Both the position numbers and the translations under genes were made by a program. Positions 24,898 through 34,602 of a stretch of DNA of 64,000 nt are shown piece by piece. This stretch comes from Microvelia longipes. Taxonomy: Eukaryota > Arthropoda > Insecta > Hemiptera > Veliidae. Under the pieces are notes generated by a model, which saw nothing but the letters and a program-made list of their open reading frames with translations, was not told the DNA's origin and did no database searches. The DNA is taken from NCBI GenBank assembly GCA_018340805.1, contig JACMZG010001863.1, forward strand, positions 24,326,983 to 24,390,982, read 5' to 3'. The first letter of the stretch is position 1. The number at the start of each line of letters is the position of its first letter.

Positions 24898-25759
24898 ATC
24901 ATTTGATACTACCGAGTTTTGCAAAACATGAATAGTTGACACAATATAATTGTGCGAGAGACACCTAGGAAATGTAACAAGCAAATGCAATGCTACATCT
25001 GGGAACTGTTCCATCATTCGACATTCGTCATCATTGATGGCTCGACATAATGTCATGTCCCACTCTGTTTCGTTACGTCTAACTCATCAGGGCGCCGACA
25101 GAGCCTGAACACTCTGACCTTCAATTAATTCCGAAGAATATAATGTGAAGTACTTACCAGAGACGAGCGGTGCTCTCTTACCGCCATCATGCATGGCAAG
25201 CAAAACATATATCATTTGATACTACCGAGTTTTGCAAAACATGAATAGTTGACACAATATAATTGTGCGAGAGACACCTAGGAAATGTAACAAGCAAATG
25301 CAATGCTACATCTGGGAACTGTTCCATCATTCGACATCGTCATCATTGATGGCTCGACATAATGTCATGTCCACTCTGTTTCGTTACGTCTAACTCATCA
25401 GGCGCCGACAGAGCCTGAACTCACTCTGACTTCAATTATTATTCCGAAGAATTGGAACAGTTCCCAGATGTAGCATTGCATTTGCTTGTTACATTTCCTA
25501 GGTGTCTCTCGCCACAATTAATATGTGTCAACTATTCATGTTTTGCAAAACTCGGTAGTATCAAATGATATATGTTTTGCTTGCCATGCATGATGGCGTA
25601 AGAGAGCACCGCTCGTCTCTGGTAAGTACTTCACATTATATTCTCGGAATTATTGAAGGTCAGAGTGAGTTCAGCTCTGTCGCGCCCTGATGAGTAGACG
25701 TAACGAAACAGAGTGGGACATACATTATGTCGACCATCAATGATGACGAATGTCGAATG
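24898..25759. repeat. 313-bp unit in direct then inverted duplication, bordering the gap
   Basis: A 313-bp unit (24898-25210) is followed by a direct partial copy (25211 to about 25450) and then by an inverted copy (25452-25759) that runs into the N gap. The copies differ by scattered single-base indels. On the minus strand the unit has an ATG followed by a frame with AMHDGGKRAPLVS and a GTAAGT donor, and elsewhere a stretch DDECRMMEQFPDVALHLLV. This might be a coding remnant, but I recognise no family. Confidence 0.8.
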
Positions 25760-26633
25760 NNNNNNNNNNNNNNNNNNNNNNNNNNNNNNNNNNNNNNNNN
25801 NNNNNNNNNNNNNNNNNNNNNNNNNNNNNNNNNNNNNNNNNNNNNNNNNNNNNNNNNNNNNNNNNNNNNNNNNNNNNNNNNNNNNNNNNNNNNNNNNNNN
25901 NNNNNNNNNNNNNNNNNNNNNNNNNNNNNNNNNNNNNNNNNNNNNNNNNNNNNNNNNNNNNNNNNNNNNNNNNNNNNNNNNNNNNNNNNNNNNNNNNNNN
26001 NNNNNNNNNNNNNNNNNNNNNNNNNNNNNNNNNNNNNNNNNNNNNNNNNNNNNNNNNNNNNNNNNNNNNNNNNNNNNNNNNNNNNNNNNNNNNNNNNNNN
26101 NNNNNNNNNNNNNNNNNNNNNNNNNNNNNNNNNNNNNNNNNNNNNNNNNNNNNNNNNNNNNNNNNNNNNNNNNNNNNNNNNNNNNNNNNNNNNNNNNNNN
26201 NNNNNNNNNNNNNNNNNNNNNNNNNNNNNNNNNNNNNNNNNNNNNNNNNNNNNNNNNNNNNNNNNNNNNNNNNNNNNNNNNNNNNNNNNNNNNNNNNNNN
26301 NNNNNNNNNNNNNNNNNNNNNNNNNNNNNNNNNNNNNNNNNNNNNNNNNNNNNNNNNNNNNNNNNNNNNNNNNNNNNNNNNNNNNNNNNNNNNNNNNNNN
26401 NNNNNNNNNNNNNNNNNNNNNNNNNNNNNNNNNNNNNNNNNNNNNNNNNNNNNNNNNNNNNNNNNNNNNNNNNNNNNNNNNNNNNNNNNNNNNNNNNNNN
26501 NNNNNNNNNNNNNNNNNNNNNNNNNNNNNNNNNNNNNNNNNNNNNNNNNNNNNNNNNNNNNNNNNNNNNNNNNNNNNNNNNNNNNNNNNNNNNNNNNNNN
26601 NNNNNNNNNNNNNNNNNNNNNNNNNNNNNNNNN
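25760..26633. other. Assembly gap (874 N)
   Basis: Unresolved bases. Any open frame reported across it is meaningless. Confidence 0.99.
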
Positions 26634-26745
26634 GCTGCCACATCAACAACCCAGCCAACCCTGCTGCTACATCATCAACCCCGGCTGCCACATCAACAAC
26701 CCGGCTGCCACATCAACAACCCTGCTGCATTCACCCTCTCAGGTG
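26634..26745. repeat. Minisatellite GCTGCCACATCAACAACCCG
   Basis: About five imperfect 20-23-bp copies directly follow the gap. The motif is close to the CTGCTGCCACATCATCC motif at 24540-24600, so the gap probably spans more of the same tandem repeat. Confidence 0.8.
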
Positions 26746-27400
26746 TAAATATTAAAACAACTCTACATATCATGATAAGGACCATAATATGAGGAGTGAT
26801 CCGTTGTTAGATTAAAAAAGATTCTGAAGAAGTAAGAAAAGGCCCCCTACCAACGGTCTTGGGTGCAGTTCATCTCAGTTAAAGATGAAGGCTACACAGT
26901 TTTTTTAATACAAAGGAAATAAAGTCAAAAACTATTAGACATGATAAATGAGAATCATGATAAACTTTAACTAAATATTATTATCAGAGGCACACTAATT
27001 CAGTCAGATCAACCATGACAAATTTAAAATTTTAAACAATTTCGTAAACATTTCTTGAATTAAAAAAGTATCATTAATAACATCGGGTTAAATTAAAAGA
27101 TCTACCCTCTCCCTATAATCAGTTAATTATATTTTAGATTTCATTTGCAATCTGAGTACTTGTTAGGAAAATTTGAATATCGACAGATAAATTCAAAAGA
27201 AACTAATATGCCTTACAAATAGTACATGAAAAATTTAAAAAACATTTGTGATCAAAAAACATTTTAATTATGATTTAGTCTGAGTTCTTGAGTAAAAACC
27301 TGATTATTAATCAGAAGCATTTAACGTGAAATTGCTACTTGATATAGTTCTGACTTTTTTATATTTAATTCAATACTTAATAGCTACTCACACTCGCAAA
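26745..27400. other. AT-rich sequence without a recognisable gene
   Basis: Nothing supportable. Confidence 0.5.
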
Positions 27401-27404
27401 ACCC

Positions 27405-28110
27405 CATTGCCAAATATTTGGCCATTTAGGCCATATAACATCAGTTTCAACAGCCCCCTAAACCCTATTCCCTAATTTTTGGCAATTTGAGCCATATAAC
27501 ATCAGCTTCAACAGCCCCCTAAACCCTGTTCCCTAATTTTTGGCAATTTTAGCCATAATATTTAATCTGCTTCAACAGCCCCCTAAACCCCAAATTCCCT
27601 AGCCCCATACTAAGGTATAAAATTATACTTAGAATAAATAGATGACAGAACTCCGGGCTAACTTTTCCCTCCATGTTTTTTTTTCCAAATTCAGCTTGTC
27701 TACTGGTCTTCCTAAGCTTCAGAGACTCAGCGTCTGGAAGATAAAATTAAACAATTAATCGCTCAATGAGGTAAAATAACTTTTTGTTTTGAAAGAATCC
27801 AATAATTATTTTATATAATATCATTTATTAAAAAAAAACAACTTTAATTTAGATTTTTTGTTAATCTAACCACAAGTTATTTTGCCTGCATCAAGCGTTT
27901 TCTGAAATAGCAAATAAGAAAATTTAAAAAAAAATATAGGAATTTTAATCATACAATAAAATATCAGCTTTAAAAGCTCCCTTTACTCCCATTTCCAAAT
28001 TATTGTTGATTGTTTAGCCATATTTCATCAGCTTCAACAGCCCCCTAAACCCAATTCCCTAATTACTGGCAATTTTAAGCCATATATCATCAGCTTCAAC
28101 TGCCCCCTAA
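27405..28110. repeat. ~66-bp minisatellite, two blocks in a larger duplication
   Basis: The unit GCTTCAACAGCCCCCTAAACC, CCCTAATTTTTGGCAATT, GCCATATAACATCA repeats about three times at 27405-27605 and about two times at 27965-28110. Each block is followed by a related segment (27690-27940 and 28240-28460) ending in CACAAGTTATTTTGCC. This implies duplication of a unit of about 550 bp. Confidence 0.75.
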
Positions 28111-28213
28111 CCACCCCATTCTTAGATTATTTCTTTTTAATTGTTATGAATAACACAATAAATAAAGAAAAATGATACTCATAAGATACAGATTTGACTC
28201 ATTTGTTTCTTAC

Positions 28214-28283
28214 ATGTCTCTTCAAATAATCGTCTTGTCTCTTCCAAAGCTTTGAAGTCATATAAAGAGAGATCTTCCAGCAT
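28214..28283 (-). CDS. Candidate single exon of an unknown gene
   Basis: On the minus strand an acceptor (TATATCTTTCAG) precedes a 70-bp open segment starting ATG, and a donor GTAAGA follows. The frame from the ATG reads as a short acidic amphipathic peptide beginning MLEDLSLYDFKALEETRRLF. A diverged, stop-containing relative of this segment lies at about 27690-27740 after TTATCTTCCAG, consistent with exon duplication and decay. Phase does not connect obviously with the candidate first exon at 32844-32941. It may be chance. Confidence 0.25.
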
Positions 28284-28695
28284 CTGAAAGATATAAAAGA
28301 AACTATTAATCACTAGATGGGGCAAAATAACAAGTGGTTTTTAAAATGACCCAAAAAAAATTTACAATTTTTTTCAAAATAAAAAGAAATTACTATGAAA
28401 TTAGTCGGTCATTTACAACCACAAGTTATTTTGCCCCATCTGGTGTTTTTCTGAAGAAGTAAAGAAGGCAAAATTTATTTTTCTTCTTATCCATACAAAT
28501 AATTTACAGCGTGGCCATTGTAATTTACTTGTACGTACAGTTTTTACTGTGGCTAATAAAAACTAATTTGAAGAAAATTAATTTAACATAAGAATAACAA
28601 ATAAGCACAGTTTTATAGTGCTCCATGGAGTTATTCTTATTAAGAGTTGGTTAGTAAAGCAAAAATAAAAATAATAGCATGCCATGTTATATTAA

Positions 28696-28747
28696 TTGGT
28701 TTTAACAATTTTATTACTTTCTAATGAAATTGTTAAAAACCAATTCC
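28696..28747. repeat. Hairpin with ~19-bp arms
   Basis: AATTGGTTTTAACAATTTT and the near-perfect reverse complement GAAATTGTTAAAAACCAATT enclose about 13 bp. Confidence 0.6.
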
Positions 28748-28749
28748 TA

Positions 28750-30690
28750 ATGTGTGGGGTGTAGGGTTAGTAGTGTTGTATTCATCCGTGCACATGCGTT
28801 ATAAGACTTCAATCAACTATTAAACTTTATATCTTCCTTAGTTAAAGACCTCGGAATATCAATAATAGAGCCTAATTTTTAAAGACCTCGGGACAATTGC
28901 TTCAGCAAGCGCCTGTCTTTAAAATATTAGAACTTAAAATTGATATTTGCCTTAAACTATGGAGAAATTTGTTTAATGTCAAATGAAATCCTATTGATAA
29001 AAAAGCATAAAAATAATATCGAATTATATCAGATATTATTGGTTGCTTATTCGTCAAATTTTAGACTTAAGATTCAGCAAAGTTTATAGAAAGTACCTGA
29101 AAATGGACCTAAACCCCCCCCCTAAAACTGGGGCCAACACACCATGTGTTCTGCACATAAATAAAATCCACAAATCATCTTCCTACCTAACCCTACCCGG
29201 GAACCAGTGGTATATTACCATCGCCCAATGGTTCAATTTACGGCTGACATGTCGATGAAATGTGGATATATAAGGAGATAAATGAGTCATAACCCTGAGT
29301 CCCTAACCTACCCGCCGCGCCTAACCATGAAAAAATATTTCGGCTTAAACAACGGGTCATGAATCAAATACCTCCTAAAAAGAAGTGTACGGGTGCCTGA
29401 TCAGAAGGTTTTTATTATGCTTATAAAATACATGTGATTTTATTAGAAAAAATAACAAAACATGAAGTTATTAACTTTTTATCAGTTGCTACAGTGAAAT
29501 TAGACCTTTGACTTAAAACCGAAAACATTCTGAACAAGCCAATGGGTTAGTTTGTTTCATAGATAATGTATAGTGTTTAAAATAAATACAAATAGCCAAA
29601 ATAGAAAGTGTACATATTTAATTTTTTTTATCTAACTAGTTTAACTACAAAATATGAAATTTATAAATCACTCTAACTAACTGATCACAAACAGTTAAAA
29701 GCTACAAAATTTAAACAGATATCAGCGCTAGCGATGACCACTGCCGACAACAGCCTAGTTCAAAGACTGTCGTACCAAAACAAACAACAATGTTACCAAA
29801 AATATCATAAGAGACGTATGCCTCGGTCGGGGCTATAGGCAGTTACAATCACTACGTCACTCCCCACAGCCCCCACAAAAGCGTGACTACAGTATTTATG
29901 CTAACATTGTGTCTGAGTCAGCCCACAATCCCAAACCAGGCAAATCCCCGACAGTGACCACCTATAGATAATATCCATACTACAGTGTGATGAGTTTTAT
30001 AATAAATAACGAACCAATTCGACGTCCTCTTGAAGATCTTGTAGGCCTAGGCAGGGCCCGATAAAACCAAGACTAAAAGGGTTAGTGTCAATTGGTTAGA
30101 TCGGAACCCTGATTACTTATCTTTAAAACTGAAACGGCGATCCCCCGGAGGAAGATCTCCAGCGAAGGTTGACACAGATAAAGCAAAGCAGGAGCAAAAT
30201 CCGATCCTGCAACAAAATAATCTCAATGAATTTTTATAATAAATAACAAAAATTTATAAAGGGTAGGACAAGAGGTAAAAACTTACTTCACTACTGGCTT
30301 TAATACATAAAGATATAAATAAAATACTTTAGATAGTATGTAATTTCTATTCCAAATATATTAAGAACCATTTTAGGCTAAGCAAAGCAAAATTTCTCTC
30401 CAATTTTTAAGTTTATAAACTTTAAAATAATTAAAGGATATAAATATAAGCAGTTTCCTCGTTGTGGTCTTGGTCGACCTTACCACACATTAGTTTATAG
30501 CGAAACAAAATACAGGGCAGAGTGCTAACATTGTGTACCTTGGTTAGTGTACAGAATATCTGTGGGGTCTATACAGCCCTTCGCTTGAAACAGGGATATT
30601 TTTGTCAGACATGGCATGTAGTTCACATTTTGTCAACTAGGGAGTTGGCTCAAATTTGCCCGGCTCCCTACGTAGTCTCAACACTTTTTG
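28750..30690. other. Non-coding stretch with GC-richer patches
   Basis: The patches at 29700-29970 and 30000-30230 are richer in GC than the surroundings and might belong to an old element or a promoter. No coding frame, RNA gene or repeat match was found. Confidence 0.4.
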
Positions 30691-30827
30691 TGGCAGAATT
30701 CTACGTTGTATCGACATTTGATAACCTCAACACTTTATTGACCCATGTGTCAAAGTTTCTATCTTGTTTTGTATCGACACTTGAATGTCAAGGCATTTAA
30801 GTGTCGATACGACGTAGAATCCTGCCA
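30691..30827. mobile_element. MITE with ~30-bp terminal inverted repeats
   Basis: It starts TGGCAGAATTCTACGTTGTA and ends with the reverse complement of TGGCAGGATTCTACGTCGTA, followed by TCGACAYTT on both sides. A related element is at 31676-31792. It has no coding capacity. The target duplication is unclear, so no superfamily is given. Confidence 0.7.
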
Positions 30828-30906
30828 GGGTCAAAATATTAAAAGTAAATATTTCCAGCCCATACAGGGTGGGTCCCTCTGTCTATCGAGGCATTGCTAA
30901 ACACCT

Positions 30907-30947
30907 AGAGTGCCTGTATAATCATTATCATAGATTATACAGGCACT
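30907..30947. repeat. Palindromic short element, split by a SINE
   Basis: AGAGTGCCTGTATAATCA, a short spacer and ATTATACAGGCACT precede the SINE. The remaining CTCTAG is found after the SINE's right target duplication (31500). The intact relative is at 32563-32598. Removal of the SINE and one duplication would give a near-palindromic element. Confidence 0.75.
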
Positions 30948-31487
30948 GGGGTCACCCGTGGTGTAGTGGTTAAGGTACTCAGCCAATACGGAGAATGAAT
31001 GGACTTTAGTCATGGGTTCAATCCCAGCACGGGCCTCTAGGATGTTTATGAGAGGGATACAAATTCTGCGTACCATGTCCTTTAGAAGGGACGTAAAGCC
31101 GGTGGTCTCGAGCTAGTGCGTTTACAAGTACTCGTTAAAGATCCCTTACTCTAAATAAAACTGGGTATAGGCAAAATTTAGGACCCTCATTGTAGATTCA
31201 TTATAATACTATACTGTTTCTGCCTTGTAGTTTAAAGTGTGTGGAGGTTTGTTCCCAGTTTTCACTAGACTATAAGAGTCAGTGAAAATATGTATGATTG
31301 CTTGAAAAAGCATGAGAGGAACCATAGGAATTCATGGCTATTCTGTCTAGATTAGATGAAATATACCTACAATTAGATAGTGTTCTACACTACGTAGAAC
31401 ACTATCTTAGGGAGCTGGCAAAAAGGGCCCAACAATGTGGCCTACTTGCCTGGTAGTTACTACCAATTCCTCCCATATCACTATCAC
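30948..31487 (+). mobile_element. tRNA-derived SINE, full copy B with 12-bp target duplication
   Basis: It is 540 bp long and starts GGGGTCACCCGTGGTGTAGT. It has an A-box-like region, a B box GGGTTCAATCCC (31016-31027) and a 3' tail with CACTATCACTA repeats. The direct repeats TATACAGGCACT at 30936-30947 and 31488-31499 bound it exactly. The 3' tail from 31411 (GGAGCTGGCAAAAAGGGCCC, then GTGGCCTACTTGCCTGG) matches the LINE 3' tail at 40819-40913. The element inserted into a short palindromic repeat. It carries its own 14-bp inverted duplication at 31375-31407, absent from copy A. Confidence 0.9.
31375..31407. repeat. Perfect 14-bp inverted duplication inside SINE copy B
   Basis: AGATAGTGTTCTAC and GTAGAACACTATCT are separated by ACTAC. 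Copy A has only the second arm, preceded by AAAAGGA, so the first arm is derived. Confidence 0.85.
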
Positions 31488-31675
31488 TATACAGGCACTC
31501 TAGTTAAACCATGACATGTGTCAATGTAAGAGACTTTGTATGTCATTAGACACCCCTGCTGTCCTGATTATATACCAAGACATATATGTAAGATTGGCAC
31601 CTATAATAGTGTCGAGGCTTTATAATGTCGGTATCCCATAGGAGATAGAAATATTTATTTTTAATATTTATACCC

Positions 31676-31792
31676 TGAAAGGATTCTACCTTTAATCGAC
31701 ACTTCAATGTTCCAATACACCGTAACATCTACAAATGGTTCAATTAAAAGGGTCGAAGTTATCAAGTGTTGATAAAAAGTAGAATCGTGCCA
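31676..31792. mobile_element. Second, more diverged copy of the 30691 MITE
   Basis: GGATTCTACCTTTAATCGACA and the reverse complement of TGGCACGATTCTACTTTTTA bound about 115 bp. Confidence 0.55.
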
Positions 31793-31973
31793 CGCAAAGA
31801 ATCAAGACATCATGATGTCGAGACTATGTGGGGAGGGGGAGACTCCGAGGTCTACCCAAATCTTCCCATGAGCGCAACCATCTTGTGTACCTTTGTAAAT
31901 GTAAACAAACTATTTACAGTGCTAGACATTATTGTTCTTAATTCGTTGTTTTTTATTTTTTAGCATAGAGATA

Positions 31974-32045
31974 TATTCCTAGAGGTCAAATTTTGAAACA
32001 TCGAGAAAGTAACCTAATAAATACAGTCAAATAATCAGTACAATA
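31974..32045 (+). mobile_element. Terminal fragment of the CATAGAGATATAT MITE family
   Basis: CATAGAGATATAT, CTAGAGG and TTTTGAAACATCGAGAAAG match the end of the element at 50048-50347 in inverted orientation. Confidence 0.65.
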
Positions 32046-32129
32046 TTCAGGGTTGAACCCTCTGCCAAACCCTGCGTCTGAACAAAGTAAGTATAGGAGT
32101 ATCCCTACTTATGGTTTATATATTACTAT

Positions 32130-32660
32130 AGTTAAAACTTTAATCCCTTAAAAGGGATTAAGTTAGTTACGTTATAGTAATAGCATGAGTAAAAGTTTAT
32201 AGTAATAGTTGTAGTTATAGGTAATAGTTGCAGTCATAGGTAATAGTAATATAATAGTGCTTGTATTAGGTTACGTTAGCAAGAGTTATAGGTTAAATAG
32301 TATAAGTTATTGGTTACTGTAATAATAGGAATAGTAATAAGATAATTATTTATTATAATTTATTTATTACTACTAACAGGTATAGAGCTAACAATGATAT
32401 TAGTATTAATAGTTACAGAAGTAATATTTATGGGAGTTATATTAGTAATTTAATATTTGTAGCAGACACACAAAGAGAATAATGGAGAATAGTAAAAGGT
32501 AATAAACTAAATAAGTAAGTAAATAGTAAGTCAGTAAAAGTAAATAATAGTAAGTAAAAAGTAGAGTGCCTGTATAATCATGATTATACAGGCACTCTAG
32601 TAAAAAGTGAAGTAAAGTAAATAGTAAGTAAGTAAAAAGTAAAGTAAATAAAAATGGTAA
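32130..32660. repeat. Degenerate AGTAATAG/AGTAAAT simple repeats
   Basis: GTAATAG-type and then AGTAAATAGTA-type repeats with variable spacing. A 36-bp palindrome is inserted at 32563-32598. Confidence 0.75.
32563..32598. repeat. Perfect 36-bp palindrome flanked by 10-bp direct repeats
   Basis: AGAGTGCCTGTATAATCA is followed at once by its exact reverse complement. AGTAAAAAGT occurs on both sides (32553-32562 and 32599-32608). The flank lies in an AGTAA-rich repeat, so the direct repeat may be partly fortuitous. The same palindrome, with a short spacer, is the SINE B target at 30907. Confidence 0.9.
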
Positions 32661-32843
32661 TAATAAATGGTAATGAAAATAAAAATATTCAAAATGGCTA
32701 AAAATTCAATGTAAAAAATATCGTACTTATATATTGCGATCTATTGTCTTATATAATTAACTATGCAAAATATTTTAGGATTCTAGTTAAACTTTAAATA
32801 CTTAAAATTATATGGATTAAAACGAATAATAAAAAAAACTTAC

Positions 32844-32941
32844 TTTACTTCATCGGACATTCCGCTCTGCATGAAGGCTGAAGGCCGACTGACGAGAGTC
32901 GACCGTGTCTCCCTTTTATATCCTACGGGGGTCTCCGCCAT
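32844..32941 (-). CDS. Candidate first coding exon of an unknown gene
   Basis: The minus strand shows CCAAGATGGCGGAG, close to the TISU start element (SAASATGGCGGC). From this ATG an open frame of 32 codons plus two bases runs to a GTAAGT donor. It begins MAETPVGYKRETRS and includes an internal ATG at 32872. The same strand has TATAAAA at 32920-32914 and TCAGTC with its A at 32890, spaced 30 nt apart. This fits an arthropod TATA/initiator pair, and use of that initiator would give the internal start. Downstream exons were not found with confidence (28214-28283 is a weak candidate). It is divergent to MRPS18B, about 1.66 kb away. I do not recognise the product. Confidence 0.45.
32887..32920 (-). 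promoter_or_regulatory. TATA box and initiator on the minus strand
   Basis: TATAAAA starts at 32920 and the initiator TCAGTC places +1 at 32890, exactly 30 nt downstream. If used, transcription begins 18 nt before the ATG at 32872. It overlaps the coding sequence of the longer TISU-started frame, so the two starts are alternatives. Confidence 0.4.
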
Positions 32942-33403
32942 CTTGGATATCGCAAAACAAATAATTATGAAATATTCCATTTTATTTATGATAAAATTTA
33001 TTAATAATTGTTAACTAATATATTTTTACAATTAACATTTAATAATTGATAATGTTTTTTTAAATTTTAGACCAAAAATAAAAAAATATTGATCTGACTA
33101 AAAATCTGATAAGACTAATACAATGTATTTTTTTTTATTAAATTCACATAAAATTTAATAATCTTTAATAATATCTTAAAAACAAAATACTTTTTTATAT
33201 ATTATTTTGAATTTAATGAAATTTATAATTCTTATTGAAATTTGTCCGTTTATACCACGAGTTAAGTAACCTCCATCTTAAATGAATTGTATAAATAATT
33301 AACAAACATATTTGCTTGAAAACAATAATTAATTTATATTTAATTATAAGTAACTATTGAAATTATTAATGTTAAATACTTTTTGATAAATTTTCGTCAT
33401 GGG

Positions 33404-33633
33404 CATAGATATATTATTACTAGAGAAGCCGTATGAGTTGAATTTTGAAACATCGTAATATAACCTGAACGCATTTGACTATTGATATAATTAAATAAAC
33501 AGAACAAAAATATTATAACTTATACAAACCAAAACACAAAAAATGTGCGGAAGTCGAAAATAATGTATTCATTATAACCTTAACCCCCTCTAGGAGAAAG
33601 TTTCAATCACGTTACACAGAGCCCTAAAATGAT
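33404..33633 (+). mobile_element. MITE of the CATAGAGATATAT family, degenerate
   Basis: The order CATAGATATAT, TTGAATTTTGAAACATCG, AATAAACAGAACA, GCGGAAGTCGAAAA, CCCCCTCTAGGAG and CACAGAGCCC is the inverse of 50048-50347. The far end is damaged. Confidence 0.65.
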
Positions 33634-34057
33634 GTTATTTTATTTTTTATGCTTATTTTTGTTATTATTTTATGTTTATTTTAATTTTTCATTAATGATC
33701 AATGATTAATGGTCAATCAGATTCTTTTTGTTTATTTAAATATTTTATTATTAAAAATAATTTTAATATTAAAACATTTTTCTTTAATAGTTACCTAATG
33801 AGTACTAACCTACCTTTATTTTCTTTTGTATCTCGTAGTTATTTTAGATAATGCTATAATAACAATTATAATATTTAACATTTTAACAAAAATTTTTTTA
33901 AGTTAGCAAAATGGGGCTGCTTACTTTCTCTTAAATGGAGGCCTTAACCAAAATCAATTTTCAAAAACAGTTAGTTAATAACTGACATATTAATTTTAAG
34001 ACAATTAAATGTGAAAGAAGAAGAATAAGTAGATTACAAAACTACAGGTTATCAAGT

Positions 34058-34602
34058 GCGAAATGCTTAGAATAATACTTTATATAGAAGGAGCACTACT
34101 GATAACACGAAAGCCGGTTGACTGGTGCAACTAAGTAATGCTGCCACCCTAACAATATACAATTTTCTAAAAAAAAGTTGGCAATACTTCCGGTTGCTGA
34201 ATTATTATGTTGTATTATTAATTAATGATTGATTATTCATAAAATACTAATATAAATATCGGTGCATTACAATATTTTATGCATTTTAACGTATTTATTA
34301 AAATTATATATAATAAGTAGTCCTCGTCAACTAAATGTAGATTCTTGTATTCCGCCACCCTTTTGCCATCTAAAACCAGTTTTATTAAATACTCAGTAGG
34401 TGTTTTAAGTTATTATATTTGTTCTTTACGATCTTTCTTCATTAATAGATATTTATGACAAATATTTAAAATAGTGTTTTGTTGTCAGGTTGGCAGCATT
34501 ATTTAGTTGCACCAGTCAACCGCCTTTCGTGTTATCAGTGGATTTACATTGTGTTTACGGTCCTGTGCTCCTTCTATATATAGTATTATTCTAAGGCGAA
34601 AT
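34058..34602. repeat. Foldback ending at the MRPS18B start codon
   Basis: The left arm, 34058-34146 (CGAAATGCTTAGAATAATAC to CTGCCA), is an inverted copy of 34491-34602 (TGGCAGCATTATTTAGTTGC to GGCGAAAT). The right arm has an extra 25-30 bp. The right arm covers the presumed MRPS18B promoter and 5' UTR, so the left arm is an inverted copy of it. Confidence 0.75.

Noticed and set aside
25713..26755. CRISPR-like array from the CTGCCACATCAACAACC repeats
   Set aside because: Copies are contiguous with no unique spacers, and the sequence is eukaryotic. It is a minisatellite.
25631..26792. Long open frames of 330-360 codons across 25.6-26.8 kb
   Set aside because: Almost all codons are N from the assembly gap. 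No real reading frame is shown.
30000..30230. Possible snRNA-like gene in the GC-richer patch
   Set aside because: I could not match it to U1, U2, U4, U5 or U6 landmarks, and no Sm site with flanking stems was evident.
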